From: Verrucomicrobiota bacterium
Lineage (GTDB): Bacteria; Verrucomicrobiota; Verrucomicrobiia; Limisphaerales; VHDF01
Direction of reading: 5' to 3'
Assembly (NCBI GenBank): GCA_016871495.1
Contig: VHDF01000003.1
Coordinates: 44,184-108,183 of the forward strand
DNA length: 64,000 nucleotides
Under the pieces are notes generated by a model that did no database searches, was not told where the DNA came from, and was given only the letters and a program-made list of their open reading frames with translations. Shown here piece by piece: positions 10,701 through 17,883 of this stretch. The stretch's first letter is position 1; each line of letters begins with the position of its first letter. Made by a program: the position numbers and the translations under genes.

Positions 10701-13372
10701 GCAGCCTCGTCGAGCAAGGACTTTACCGGCCAGGGATGGCCGCGGGAACGGCTGGAAGAGGCACGTCACGCGATGCCCTCGCCCTCAGTGTGGACGCCCG
10801 GAGCAACACCTTGATCGTTTCGGCCAGCCCCGAGAATCTCACGATCGTCAGGGAAATTGTGAGGAAGCTGGACACCCGCGACTCCGCCGCCACGGGGGAT
10901 GTGAAGCTCTACGTGTTGAAGAACGCGAGGGCGAGCACGCTGGCCACGACCCTGACTCAATTCTTCCAGGCCAAGAGGGCCGCCGACACCGTGGCTGTGA
11001 ATGCGGGGGAACGGCTCGTGCCGGTGGCCGTGATCGGCGACGACCGGGTCAATACGCTGCTCGTCATCGGCGGGAAGGAAGCCTTTGACACAGCCGACCG
11101 GGTGATCCAGCAACTGGATGGTGACAGTGTTTTTTCGCGGCTCAATTTCCGCGTGTTCCCGCTGAAGAAAGCCACCGCCCTGAAGCTGCAGGCGACGTTG
11201 CAGCCCATCTTCGCCAACCGGCCGCCGCGCGTTCGCGGAGAACCGCTGGACCCCATCACCATCGTGGCCGACGCGTGGGTCAACGCCCTGCTCGTCGGGG
11301 CCAACGTGGAGGATTTGAGCACGGTCGAAGCACTGATCCAGCGGCTTGACACCGAGCAGACGGATCCCGGCTTGGCGGTGCACCTTTTCCCGCTGGCCAA
11401 GGCCGATGCCCGCAAAGTGGCGGCGACCGTGCAAAGCATCTATCGGGAGGGCCTGCCCGGTTCCGTCCTGCCCATTGCCGTCTCAGCCGACGAGCGGATC
11501 AACGCCATCGTGGTCAGCGCCGGTGAAAACGACGTTAAACGCATCGGGGAGTTGGTGTCCAAACTCGACACCGACCAAGTGGCGCGCGTGAGTGAAATCA
11601 GGGTGTTTCCGTTGCGCCACGCCCGGGCGGAGAATCTTTCGTCCATCCTGACCACGGCCCTGAACACCAAGCCGGCCCCTCTGACGGAACAGAGCCCGAA
11701 CGCGCAATCGGTCCTCCAATTCATCACACGCACCGAGAAGGGACAGGAGCTGGTCTCCTCGGCACTGAAGGAATCGGTCTTGATCACTCCCGATCCACGC
11801 GTCAATTCGCTCATCGTCTCCGCCCCGGTCGATTACATGGGGCTGCTCGATCAGATCATCACCCGGCTCGACGACGCCTCGCATCGCAAGGCGAAAATCA
11901 AGGTGTTCAGCTTGACCAATGCGGATGCCCGCCAAACCTCGGAGCTGCTTTCCTCCATGTTCCGGCTCCAGCCGACCGCTGCGGGGACCGCGTCGGGCGC
12001 CCGTTCGATCCAATATTCGCTGCTGAAGCCGCATGTGGGCGAGCTGGACCCCAACAAATCGCCGGGGAACGACGAAGAAATCGCTTCTGCCGTCCTCGGA
12101 AGTGAAGAACAGTCCGCCCTGACCATGTCGATTGATCCCCGCACCAACACCCTGCTGGTCGGAGGGACCGAGGATTACGTGGCGCTCGTCACCCAAATCA
12201 TTGAAACCCTGGACAGCTCGCCGGCCATGGAGCGGAAGACGGAAGTCTATCGCTTGCGCAACGCCCAAGCCCAGGAGGTTGCCCTGGCCGTGCGCACGTT
12301 CCTGGACCAGGAGAAGCAGCGCGTCACCCAGGTGTTGGGAGCGGACGCCGTGGGGACTTCGCAGCGGTTACTGGAGCGCGAAATTGCGGTGGTGGCGGAA
12401 CAGACCAGCAACGCTCTGCTGATATCGGCCAGCCCACGCTATTTCGACCAAGTCAAGAGCCTGATCGAGGAACTGGATCAGGCGCAATCCCAGGTGCTCG
12501 TCCAAGTGCTCATCGCCGAAGTTTCCCTGGATAGTGGACTGGATTTGGGATTGGAGTGGAACTACAATGGAGTTCCTTATGCGGCGGGCATTGAGGTCAA
12601 TGAAGCCTCCTGGATCTCCGGAGGGTTTTCTTCCGCCGTGACCGGCGGGGACTACAGCTTTCTTTTCCGCACCCTGGAAGACAAAGGCCGCCTGGAAGTG
12701 TTGAGCCGACCGCAAATCGTCACTGCGGACAACAAGCCCGCGGTGATCAAGGTCGGGCAAACGATCCCGCTGATCACGGACAGCCGCGTGACGGAGCGAG
12801 GGGACACCATCAACTCATTCCGCTACGAGAACGTGGGCATCAATTTGAGAGTCACGCCGCGCATTGCCCCGGATGGCTTCGTGAAATTGGAAGTCGGGAC
12901 GACGAACAGCACCGTGAGCAGTTCGACGGTGCGCATCAACAACGAAGCCGAGGTCCCCATCGTCAATGAGCGTGTAGCCAGCACCACCGTGACCGTGCAG
13001 AGCGGACAGTCCATACTCATCGGCGGATTGATCGGCACGCTCGACGACAAACGAATCCGCAAGGTCCCGTTCCTGGGCGACATCCCGGGGCTGGGAACAT
13101 TCTTCCGTTCGGCCCGCAACCGCAAGGAACGCAAGGAACTGCTGATCCTGCTCACGCCCCAGGTTCTGAACAAATCGGAAGTCGAGGCTTTGCGCATGGA
13201 TCCGCGAGTCATGACAGACGACCAATTGCGTAATTCGAGAATCAAAGACGAAATCCAGCGCGACGAGGTGCAAAACCAAATCCTGGATCCTGTCTTTCCC
13301 CGCGAAGAATTGATCGGTCCTCCCGCTCCCGAGGCCCCGAAGAAGAAGCGGTCCAAAGGCGGCGTGCTGTGA
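1721..13372 (+). CDS. giant secretin with about 42 N-type modules
   Basis: 3,883 residues, several times the usual 600-800 for PilQ/GspD. A signal peptide (residues 1-23, ending ATLA) is followed by a low-complexity linker and an STN/N0 domain (about 54-130). From about residue 154 to 3588 I count about 42 copies of a roughly 80-residue secretin-N (NolW-like) module. Each opens as 'R-x-hydrophobic-L-x-x-A-x-A' and closes as 'D-x-x-x-N-x-L-I-V-x-A ... I-x-x-L-D'. The C-terminal secretin beta-barrel domain (about 3589-3816) is complete and has the signature VPFLGDIPGLGTFF followed by ELLILLTPQVL. A short basic tail ends the protein. It follows the PilN and PilO/P genes, as PilQ does. The predicted role is the outer-membrane channel of a type IV pilus/type II-like system. 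No internal stop or frameshift is seen. PilQ versus GspD cannot be settled here. Confidence 0.9.
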   Translation: MKLPRRMIQAFGLMAGLATATLAAQSNPAGPAANDSRTVAPPAAASAPAAAPRNIRFQFEGIPYRDVIERFAQMSGKPLLAETNVLGTLSYNDPNPYTFPEALDTLNLILSMKGFMLVESGHYLRLVPLKELPSMPLRILRSADPTGDVRPGEVVTVVLDVENVDSKEVADAVTAMLSKAGSLAVLPRGRGLIVTDRIENIQRMRLLLSAVDTKSTVNRQMKTYTLLNASGAIVADLLNRTFGVATAPKRTTYNANTKAMEVLPPDPNDYITAVYDDASRTLVMFGPTERLELAEELINRFEQKDGPAGDVRIYYPQTLRADELAAMLRQAIPGVAAANEIATTAATKARLITDTNQNRLIVAAPILGQLEQIEQLINRVDKPVHGQPPGAQAPVRSEAVQLTRVFRPRASEATNVSHILTQALTRRGPTGQPVTSASVTFDAGSQSVIVSGSPRDLQISMDIMSQLETGTTHPMPMQTRFIEVGSPAEARKILPLVEQLYRNQAADGGLGAGAHAKMVADPNAGRLIVTASEEHANRIEALVRQLRPERPLSLARRLEIVPLQHARIESAFASLQNIVQDKMADPTFADIPKPSLLSDVVNNRLLVTATEAQIAEIKSIVALLDVASEKPARQFKALELFGRTASELAPLATQLYQEQIRGISLPSGAAATVMVEGRSNRLMVSGEEKEIARLEAIVRQLDPAEAKPAKEETRVVRLKTAQSAEISGLVEKSINARNQKVRVLVDARSNSLVLNGDPAEVTSAAQLIQELDVRPETALKEMRILDLRSGDASAIAPTITSLFQDMIRDQRGAGAVSETKIIPDPAGQRLIVTGPREEIAMVARLVNQVDQTPEQSSSARVFKLQASQALAMAPIVSNAMVRFDARGSPVRKVVVAPDERSNSLIITGARSDLQDAALIIERLEGEGDFDTGGSRERSRDLRIVPVNTSDADGLATLAMRVFAAQNAGRSVTNWLSITPEPAGKRMIVLAPPSMMAQVETVILALDQPADQAARELHSVELKQGNASAVFPTVSKIYEDQSKGKTVRPATLYPDATGTRLTVWGTKDQAETIRQIVATLEGESRAARETKIVELGRQAEAERLLPLARQLYKDQLMSRPGAGAPDAQFITDGRTGRVVISARQDQMPMIDGIFAALRKDHGEPAVERETKSFEVGNAAEVQRLLPLVQQLYKDQWKEKQDTDPADAQLVGDALAGRIVASGKPAHLKQIEQILQQLGGTKPRAEAGGRETRVFDLTTANASELASTLRTLYLEEAKSRLGNIPPDTLILPDAAVNRIIATGSQMELAAVDELVKKLDRAGAQSASARVFRLKHAEPEKVMEILSTALVRYDAYGRPQRRVSISVDPGSRTLIATGDPKELQAAAVILEQLDSSLGGQFDRKMKVLPVKSGKVSDWAPRLRQLYADQMRNKPGLGTADALILEDELSNQLILTAATGQLELLEQILGELQQSAVNRPARETKMVEVGPSEEVGRLLPLVRQLYQERFRDRSPAEAPDAQILPDARNGRFIVTARTNHIAEIESILTQLKAKDTPAPRETKVFDLTSASAVDLAVTVKTLYAEQSRDKPGVRSADAMILPDAAANRLIVTASAPELEILEGIVRKLDKASSQSATARVFSLKHADPQQVASVLSESLVRIVENGRRVPRVSVGADSRQSMLVVSGESKDLQAAALIVEQMDTAGSQEPRRMRILPLKSGVASQVAARVRQLYQDQSRGLAKDGGADALILPDDASSRLVVTGSETRLRLIEEIVAQLQDGGAGAGREARIIKLEHHSAPSLVAIISRLFSRQVASQDPAERVMISAGPDDRTIVLDAAGRNLDQIQALVAKLDQSDADSSHVIQAVQLKKGDATTLAEAVNQAMAARYPGRRSLSLGVTPVSGANSLLLNGPTNQVSEVLRIVKELDQESAGDEIQVRIFKLENGNVREVQGVLRQLLRNVSDSLERRRSDGRNVEATVAIDERGSQLIVTATDAHFKVVEQVLPTLDKAPERSDRDVHFVWLKKAKAFDVVSKIQTLYENRPSEERPILESDSNNNSITVIARKADLAQIQDLISRLDDTSRDASVQVRLRSMDRVAAEQMARMLRNIYPQVSSGRLRIADRIPGPGAATNAVPPATSGTAPPAPSSTTQAVPGEIPEVVVSIDKDANALILSGPVQELDHIDTIISELTFSFYGNESEFRMFPLRDADPVIVARALSDLLRQDPPPPPQPGQTQIVRSSQPRITVVAEPRTRSVIVRARPTDFQLLESLIRQLDTAGQTAQLQYRVVPLTNAPPQKVLAAVQQMVTQLNASRPGEPLSVSIDGRSNGILVIGRDTLIQQVENMIRSLDTPSSFAEAEMTVVPLKHANAAQLVTVLQSMLRPGPTGETTAQGRELQEQIRRLRIRDPRGEPVVLDLSQPIRLSADGGAGQGGGNRIVVTSTPSNLQALTQLIAMMDREAVAEGVMVRFVPLQHADAATVAQTLNLIFQQGQRLRTGPAGPGAQPEGDTGKALTSPLNVALDTRSNTLILSGHEESIRLALRVVDDVDKPMERFVTEVRLFRLKHATATRVAPLLQAVFAEGSPVPGSEGLSTQVSRLRVVRDRSPRTTETAKARAALTIQADDLSNTLVVAARSDTLPLITEVIEQLDIPAASGLETVRIYPLNHADPLVMQRVLNDLYTNPRAGQMRTEDKPIISVDDRTSSLIVAGNPKSFAIIESMLQRLDQPLPFSLRDIRILPLEHADASELASTLQRLVDARITQRAAANQTAADALKVTILADPRSNSLLVGGSRDSYELVETLARQLDKPSAALSGQMRVIPLQHADARVLSSTLASLFQQRYAAARSADVNRQRPVILADPRGNNLLVTANQEDHRSLDELLKKLDVKLENPSLTLTVMPLKHNDSARVAVLLESLFAARLRAQTLPGQNPLPSEQIKVEPDPLNNALIISASKENVELIQGLVSKIDAEPAIPGGVLEMFTLQFADAQRVSTVLRSLVEQGLYRPGMAAGTAGRGTSRDALALSVDARSNTLIVSASPENLTIVREIVRKLDTRDSAATGDVKLYVLKNARASTLATTLTQFFQAKRAADTVAVNAGERLVPVAVIGDDRVNTLLVIGGKEAFDTADRVIQQLDGDSVFSRLNFRVFPLKKATALKLQATLQPIFANRPPRVRGEPLDPITIVADAWVNALLVGANVEDLSTVEALIQRLDTEQTDPGLAVHLFPLAKADARKVAATVQSIYREGLPGSVLPIAVSADERINAIVVSAGENDVKRIGELVSKLDTDQVARVSEIRVFPLRHARAENLSSILTTALNTKPAPLTEQSPNAQSVLQFITRTEKGQELVSSALKESVLITPDPRVNSLIVSAPVDYMGLLDQIITRLDDASHRKAKIKVFSLTNADARQTSELLSSMFRLQPTAAGTASGARSIQYSLLKPHVGELDPNKSPGNDEEIASAVLGSEEQSALTMSIDPRTNTLLVGGTEDYVALVTQIIETLDSSPAMERKTEVYRLRNAQAQEVALAVRTFLDQEKQRVTQVLGADAVGTSQRLLEREIAVVAEQTSNALLISASPRYFDQVKSLIEELDQAQSQVLVQVLIAEVSLDSGLDLGLEWNYNGVPYAAGIEVNEASWISGGFSSAVTGGDYSFLFRTLEDKGRLEVLSRPQIVTADNKPAVIKVGQTIPLITDSRVTERGDTINSFRYENVGINLRVTPRIAPDGFVKLEVGTTNSTVSSSTVRINNEAEVPIVNERVASTTVTVQSGQSILIGGLIGTLDDKRIRKVPFLGDIPGLGTFFRSARNRKERKELLILLTPQVLNKSEVEALRMDPRVMTDDQLRNSRIKDEIQRDEVQNQILDPVFPREELIGPPAPEAPKKKRSKGGVL
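5212..7075 (+). repeat. tandem duplication of a four-module block inside the secretin
   Basis: Secretin modules 14-17 (about 5212-6144) and 18-21 (about 6145-7075) repeat in the same order of four recognisable types. These are a 'RETKxxEVG...RLLPLVxQLY' module, a 'RETxVFDLTxA...TLY' module, a 'SAxARVFxLKHA...ALVR' module and an 'RxMxxLPxKSG...RQLYxDQ' module. Corresponding codons are 924-933 bp apart: the start of the third type is at 5684 and 6608, and the RETK arginine at 5219 and 6152. A looser earlier version of the last three types sits six modules upstream (third type at 4283). Confidence 0.75.
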
Positions 13373-13884
13373 TCAGGAATCGGTTCTGGCAGTTAATCTT
13401 GGCCTGCGGACTGGCGGGATGGGTCGCGGGATGCGCCACGGACGGGGGCGGGTTGTCGCGCGTGACTTCCGGCGGCCCTTCTCAACCGGTGGAGCAACTC
13501 CACCTGCTGTTGACTTCAATGGCGGTGGATGTGGACGGGCGTCCCGGCCCGGATGGTTTCGGGGTGCGGCTTTACGCCAGTCATCGCCGGGCCAAGGAAG
13601 CCACTCCGATCGAATCCGGCACGCTGGAGTTGATGATGTTCGACGGGCGATTGGCCGGTGGTGAGCTTGAGGCGGCGACCCCGCTCAAGACGTGGCGGTT
13701 TGCCGCCCAAGAACTGAAGGCTCGCGCCCAAAAGACGGAAATCGGGACCAGCTATCGCTTCATTCTTTCCTGGGGTGCTCAGCGACCCACCAAGGGCACG
13801 ATCACGATTGTGGCTCGTTACGAGCCTCTGCGGGGAAGGCCCGTCCGCTCGGGACCGGGAACCATCCCCATGTCCGTGCCTTGA
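13369..13884 (+). CDS. small lipoprotein overlapping the secretin gene
   Basis: 171 residues. The GTG start at 13369 overlaps the secretin TGA (GTGA), so it is almost certainly co-translated with it. The N-terminus (LILACGLAGWVAGC) is a lipoprotein signal with a plausible lipobox ending at the cysteine of VAGC, so the product should be membrane-anchored. The mature part is a beta-rich domain of about 130 residues without a family I recognise. Position and lipidation suggest a pilotin-like helper that guides or stabilises the giant secretin; this is inference, as no pilotin signature is visible. Another possibility is an accessory outer-membrane lipoprotein of the pilus. Confidence 0.75.
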   Translation: MIRNRFWQLILACGLAGWVAGCATDGGGLSRVTSGGPSQPVEQLHLLLTSMAVDVDGRPGPDGFGVRLYASHRRAKEATPIESGTLELMMFDGRLAGGELEAATPLKTWRFAAQELKARAQKTEIGTSYRFILSWGAQRPTKGTITIVARYEPLRGRPVRSGPGTIPMSVP

Positions 13885-14063
13885 CCTTTGACCGTCCGGA
13901 TCCCCCCGGGTCAATCAGCCCGCGGTTGCTTCCAGCATTTCCGGATTTCGCCGGTTGCGCCAAGGCCGAATTGCTGTAACCTCCTCCCGGTCCAGTGGTC
14001 TCATCGAAAGTGCGCTTCGCATGAAAGAGGCGTTTGGAACCTGATTTTGGATCCCTGAGGGTT

Positions 14064-15614
14064 ATGCTTATGATGTCGAGTGAACGTGGTGGCGGCATGG
14101 TGAAATGGCTGGTCGTCTTGGCCTTGCTGGGCGGCGCGGGTTGGGGGGGGTATCTGTATTGGCAGAAGCCAAAAACCGACGTCCCCGAGTTGAAGAAATC
14201 GAAAGTGGCCCGCGGGAACGTAACCCAATCCGTGACCGCAAATGGCTCGATCACTCCCGTGCGATTGGTCGAGGTCGGGAGCCAGATCTCGGGAGTCATC
14301 ACCAAGCTGAAGGTGGACTTCAACGACAAAGTCAAATCCGGTGACGTCATTGCCCAGATCGATCCTGCCACTTACGAGAGAGCTCTGGGGCAGTCCGAGG
14401 CGGAACTGGCGAACTCCCAGGCGGCTCAGGAACTCGCCCAGCTCAATTTCGAACGGGGCAAGGAACTCTTCACCGGCAACCTGATTTCAAAATCCGAGTA
14501 TGATCAGCTCCGGGTCAGTCTAAGCCAAGCCCAGGCGAACGTGAAAACCCGCCAGGCCAACGTAGAACGCGCCAAAGTCGATCTCAGCCGCACCACCATT
14601 TACGCGCCGATGGACGGTGTCGTGATCTCTCGTAAAGTCGAGGAAGGCCAGACCGTCGCCGCCAGCATGAACGCTCCCACCCTTTTTGTCATGGCCAACG
14701 ACTTGACGAAAATGCGCATCGAAGCCGCCGTATCGGAAGCCGACGTCGGTGGACTTGAAGAAGGACAGGCCGTGCAATTCACGGTCGACGCCTTTCCCGG
14801 ACGCAACTTCCAAGGCAAGGTCCAGCAAGTCCGCTTCGCCCCCACCACCAATCAAAACGTGGTCACTTACATCACGGTGGTCGAAGTGGATAACAAGGAC
14901 ATGAAGTTGCGACCCGGCATGACCGCCAACGCGAAGTTCATCACTGCCGAGCGAAGAAACGCACTCACGATCCCCATGGCGGCAGCGCGTTTCAAGCCGC
15001 CCGCCGGCTTTGCCGTTGCGGGTGCCACGAACGCAGCTCCGGGAGCGCCTTCTGCGGCGGCCGGAACCGGTGCCGTCACGTTGATCGAAAGCGGACCCTT
15101 TGCGGGATTGCCCGTCATGCCTTGGACCACCGGCGGGGAACGGCGCCGTCCAACCGATCAGGAACGCGCCGATTACATGGCCTCCCTGACGCCTGACCAA
15201 AAAACGAAGTATGAGAAAATCATGACCGACATGCGCGCCCGCTTTGCCCAGCGCGGCGGTGGCGGTGGGGGCGGTGGGGGCGGTGGGGGCGGTGAAGGCG
15301 GCGGGGGCTTTGGGGGTGGAGGCGGGTTCGGGGGTGGAGGCGGCGGCGGCGAGCGAAGGAGGAGCACGGAATCCGAGGGTCCACGAACCGCAACCCTCTA
15401 CCTGGTTGAGCAAGAGAAGATGCCCGGGGGAGGCGAACGGGAGATCCTCAAACCGGTGACCGTCAAACTGGGGATCAGCGACGGGACAAACATCGAAGTG
15501 CTGGAGGGATTGAACGAGGGAGACACGGTCGCCAGCGGAACCGTGGTCGCCGCGACCGCGGCAGCACCGGCCAGTCCCCTGGCCAATCCGTTCGGGCCAC
15601 AACGTCGCCGCTAA
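14064..15614 (+). CDS. macA: MacA-like periplasmic adaptor (HlyD/RND family)
   Basis: Membrane-fusion protein of an ABC efflux or lipoprotein/antibiotic export complex. One N-terminal membrane helix is followed by a biotinyl-lipoyl half motif (VGSQISGVITKLKVDFNDKV), an alpha-helical hairpin (about 95-165), the second lipoyl half (TTIYAPMDGVVISRKVEEGQ) and beta-barrel/membrane-proximal domains. An unusual insert between the last two parts holds an 'LTPDQKTKYEKIM' helix followed by a glycine-only/Gly-Phe tract. I start it at ATG 14064, which has GAGG just upstream; ATG codons at 14070, 14073 and 14097 are alternatives, and a TTG-initiated extension to 14034 is unlikely. Its TAA overlaps the ATG of the ATPase gene. 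No TolC-like gene is visible nearby. Confidence 0.85.
   Translation: MLMMSSERGGGMVKWLVVLALLGGAGWGGYLYWQKPKTDVPELKKSKVARGNVTQSVTANGSITPVRLVEVGSQISGVITKLKVDFNDKVKSGDVIAQIDPATYERALGQSEAELANSQAAQELAQLNFERGKELFTGNLISKSEYDQLRVSLSQAQANVKTRQANVERAKVDLSRTTIYAPMDGVVISRKVEEGQTVAASMNAPTLFVMANDLTKMRIEAAVSEADVGGLEEGQAVQFTVDAFPGRNFQGKVQQVRFAPTTNQNVVTYITVVEVDNKDMKLRPGMTANAKFITAERRNALTIPMAAARFKPPAGFAVAGATNAAPGAPSAAAGTGAVTLIESGPFAGLPVMPWTTGGERRRPTDQERADYMASLTPDQKTKYEKIMTDMRARFAQRGGGGGGGGGGGGGEGGGGFGGGGGFGGGGGGGERRRSTESEGPRTATLYLVEQEKMPGGGEREILKPVTVKLGISDGTNIEVLEGLNEGDTVASGTVVAATAAAPASPLANPFGPQRRR
15254..15352 (+). repeat. G-rich simple repeat encoding a polyglycine tract
   Basis: An imperfect repeat of about 9 bp units (gggggcggt) within the adaptor gene encodes a nearly pure glycine stretch with occasional Glu/Phe. 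Replication slippage could change its length between strains. Confidence 0.8.
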
Positions 15615-16393
15615 TGCCGGCGGCCCCTGCGGGTATGGATCCCATCATCAAGCTGGAGGATTACCGGCGAACCTATCGCAATGGCAGCTTGGAAGTTCAT
15701 GCCGTGCGCGGGGTGAACTTGAGCATTTTCCCGGGCGAATTCGTCGCGATCATGGGCGCCAGTGGATCCGGCAAATCGACCATGATGAATACCATCGGGT
15801 GCTTGGACCGGCCCACCGGCGGGAAATATTTGCTCGACGGAGTGGATATCAACTCGCTGAACCGCGATCAGTTGGCGGACTTGCGGAACCAGAAGCTCGG
15901 CTTCGTTTTTCAAGGGTTCAATCTGCTGACCCGCACTTCCGCCAGCGAAAACGTCGAACTCCCCATGCTTTACACCCGACCTCCCATCCCGGCTCAAGAA
16001 CAACGAATCCGGGCTTTGGAGGCGTTGAAAATGGTGGGGCTTGCCGATCGCGGGGATCATCATCCCAATCAGTTGTCCGGCGGACAACAGCAGCGCGTGG
16101 CCATCGCTCGCGCCCTGGTGAACCGTCCCCGGGTATTGCTGGCCGACGAACCCACCGGAAACTTGGATACCCGCACCAGCATCGAGGTCATGGGAGTTTT
16201 TCAGTCCCTCAATGACCAAGGGATTACCATCGTGATGGTGACCCACGAGCTCGATATTGCCCGGTTCGCCAAGCGCAAGGTCGTCATGCGCGACGGCCTC
16301 ATCAAGACGGACGAAGCCGTGGCCGATCGCTCCTTCGCGGCCGAGGAACTGGGCAAACTGGAGGCGGAGCAAAAAGCGGTTCATCTGGACTGA
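15614..16393 (+). CDS. ABC transporter ATP-binding protein (MacB/LolD type)
   Basis: 259 residues. Walker A is GASGSGKST, the signature is [15 protein letters not shown] and Walker B is VLLADEP. The H-loop is in MVTHELD. The overall pattern is the LolD/MacB-ATPase subgroup, which powers mechanotransmission-type transporters through FtsX-like permeases. The ATG at 15614 overlaps the TAA of the adaptor gene; an internal ATG at 15635 ([10 protein letters not shown]) would give a more typical N-terminus and may be the true start. The permease gene follows 3 bp after the stop, making a three-gene adaptor-ATPase-permease operon. Confidence 0.93.
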   Translation: MPAAPAGMDPIIKLEDYRRTYRNGSLEVHAVRGVNLSIFPGEFVAIMGASGSGKSTMMNTIGCLDRPTGGKYLLDGVDINSLNRDQLADLRNQKLGFVFQGFNLLTRTSASENVELPMLYTRPPIPAQEQRIRALEALKMVGLADRGDHHPNQLSGGQQQRVAIARALVNRPRVLLADEPTGNLDTRTSIEVMGVFQSLNDQGITIVMVTHELDIARFAKRKVVMRDGLIKTDEAVADRSFAAEELGKLEAEQKAVHLD

Positions 16394-16396
16394 CCC

Positions 16397-17611
16397 ATGT
16401 TCGCGATCCTCAAAACTTCACTGCGCGCCATCCGGCGCAACATCTTGCGTTCATTTCTCACGATGCTGGGCATCATTGTCGGCATTTCCGCCGTCATCGT
16501 CGGCGTCAGCATGGGGGCTGGCGCCAAGGCGGAGGTGGACAAAGCCATCGCCAGCATGGGGAACAATCTACTGATGATTTTTTCTGGGAACATGTCTCGG
16601 GGAGGCGTTCGCGGCGGCTTTGGCGGTCAAGCCTCTTTGACGGACCGTGATTACGAGGCCTTGCGTCGCGATGTTCCCGGGGTGGCGGCGGTCAGCCCGG
16701 AAGTGCGGGATTCCGCCCAAGTGATGGCCGGCAATCAAAACACGCGCGTCAACGTGACCGGGGTCAGCGAGGAATACGCCGACATCCGCGCTTGGAAATT
16801 CCTTTCGGGTGAGAACTTCACCGATGTGGATGTTCGGTCCGCGAACAAAGTCGCCTTGATCGGAAAGACCACCGCGACGACACTTTTCGGCGAGGGCATC
16901 GATCCGGTGGGCCAAATCATCCGGATCAAGAATGCCCCCTTTACCGTGGTGGGTTGGCTGGCTCCGAAAGGGGCCAACGCGTTTGGATCCGACCAGGATG
17001 ACGTCGTCCTTGTTCCCTATACTAGTGCGATGAAGCGATTGACCGGCGACACGCGCTATCGATCCTTCAGCGTTCAACTGGAAAGTCCGCAAGCCATGAC
17101 CGAGGCCACCAATGAAATTACCACCGTGCTCCGCCAGTTACACCAAATTACGTCGGACAAGGACGACGATTTCACCGTTCGCAGCCAGCAGGACATGAAT
17201 GAGTTCATGAACGCGAACAATCGCATCATGACGGTGTTGATAGGGGCTTTCGCGGGAATCTCGCTCGTGGTGGGCGGCATCGGCATCATGAACATCATGC
17301 TGGTGAGCGTGACCGAGCGCACACGGGAGATCGGGATCCGGCTCGCGGTGGGGGCCAGGGCGCGGGACGTATTGCGCCAATTCCTGATCGAGGCCGTGGT
17401 GTTGAGTGTGGCGGGTGGTTCCCTGGGCATTGCCACAGGTTACTGGCTGGCGCCTCTGCTCACGAAGTTCGCGGGGTTTCCCACCTTGATTTCGAGCGGT
17501 TCCGTGGCGCTGGCTTTTGGCGTGAGCGCCGTGATTGGCGTGGTCTTCGGTTTTTTCCCCGCGCTCAAAGCCGCCAATCTCGATCCAATCGATGCCCTGC
17601 GCTACGAGTAA
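16397..17611 (+). CDS. MacB-like FtsX-family ABC permease
   Basis: 404 residues with the MacB layout. An N-terminal helix (about 17-45, SFLTMLGIIVGISAVIVGVS) is followed by a large periplasmic MacB-PCD domain (about 50-270) and three C-terminal helices in an FtsX domain (about 275-400). The conserved 'TERTREIGIRLAVGA' coupling segment lies between helices 2 and 3. In E. coli MacB the ATPase and permease are fused; here they are separate genes. With the adaptor it should form a tripartite export pump for small molecules, peptides or lipoproteins. The substrate cannot be told from sequence. Confidence 0.92.
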   Translation: MFAILKTSLRAIRRNILRSFLTMLGIIVGISAVIVGVSMGAGAKAEVDKAIASMGNNLLMIFSGNMSRGGVRGGFGGQASLTDRDYEALRRDVPGVAAVSPEVRDSAQVMAGNQNTRVNVTGVSEEYADIRAWKFLSGENFTDVDVRSANKVALIGKTTATTLFGEGIDPVGQIIRIKNAPFTVVGWLAPKGANAFGSDQDDVVLVPYTSAMKRLTGDTRYRSFSVQLESPQAMTEATNEITTVLRQLHQITSDKDDDFTVRSQQDMNEFMNANNRIMTVLIGAFAGISLVVGGIGIMNIMLVSVTERTREIGIRLAVGARARDVLRQFLIEAVVLSVAGGSLGIATGYWLAPLLTKFAGFPTLISSGSVALAFGVSAVIGVVFGFFPALKAANLDPIDALRYE

Positions 17612-17883
17612 CCCTGCGGTCTTGAGCGCCACGGTTTCGGGTTGAACTCTCGCGCTTCCGCCCGCGCCAACCTGCCGCGGCGATCTCCTCCCGCTCCATG
17701 GCCCGCCCTGGGTGGATGCCTGCGCCCCCTGGCAGCACCCTTGCCCGTTGAACTTGCCTTGCCCCTTTGAAGACACGCCCTGAAGCGGCGTGATGAACGC
17801 CACGCCCCGGCGCTGCCGCGTGCATCAGCGAAAACCTGTGGATGCCCGGCTCTTCAAGTCCCGATCCGGTGCCTCCCGAAGCC
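17612..17883. other. intergenic DNA without a supported gene
   Basis: Between the permease stop and the first repeat I see no credible ORF, hairpin terminator or RNA gene. Together with the repeats that follow, it makes a gap of about 690 bp before the ABC-F gene. Confidence 0.5.
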
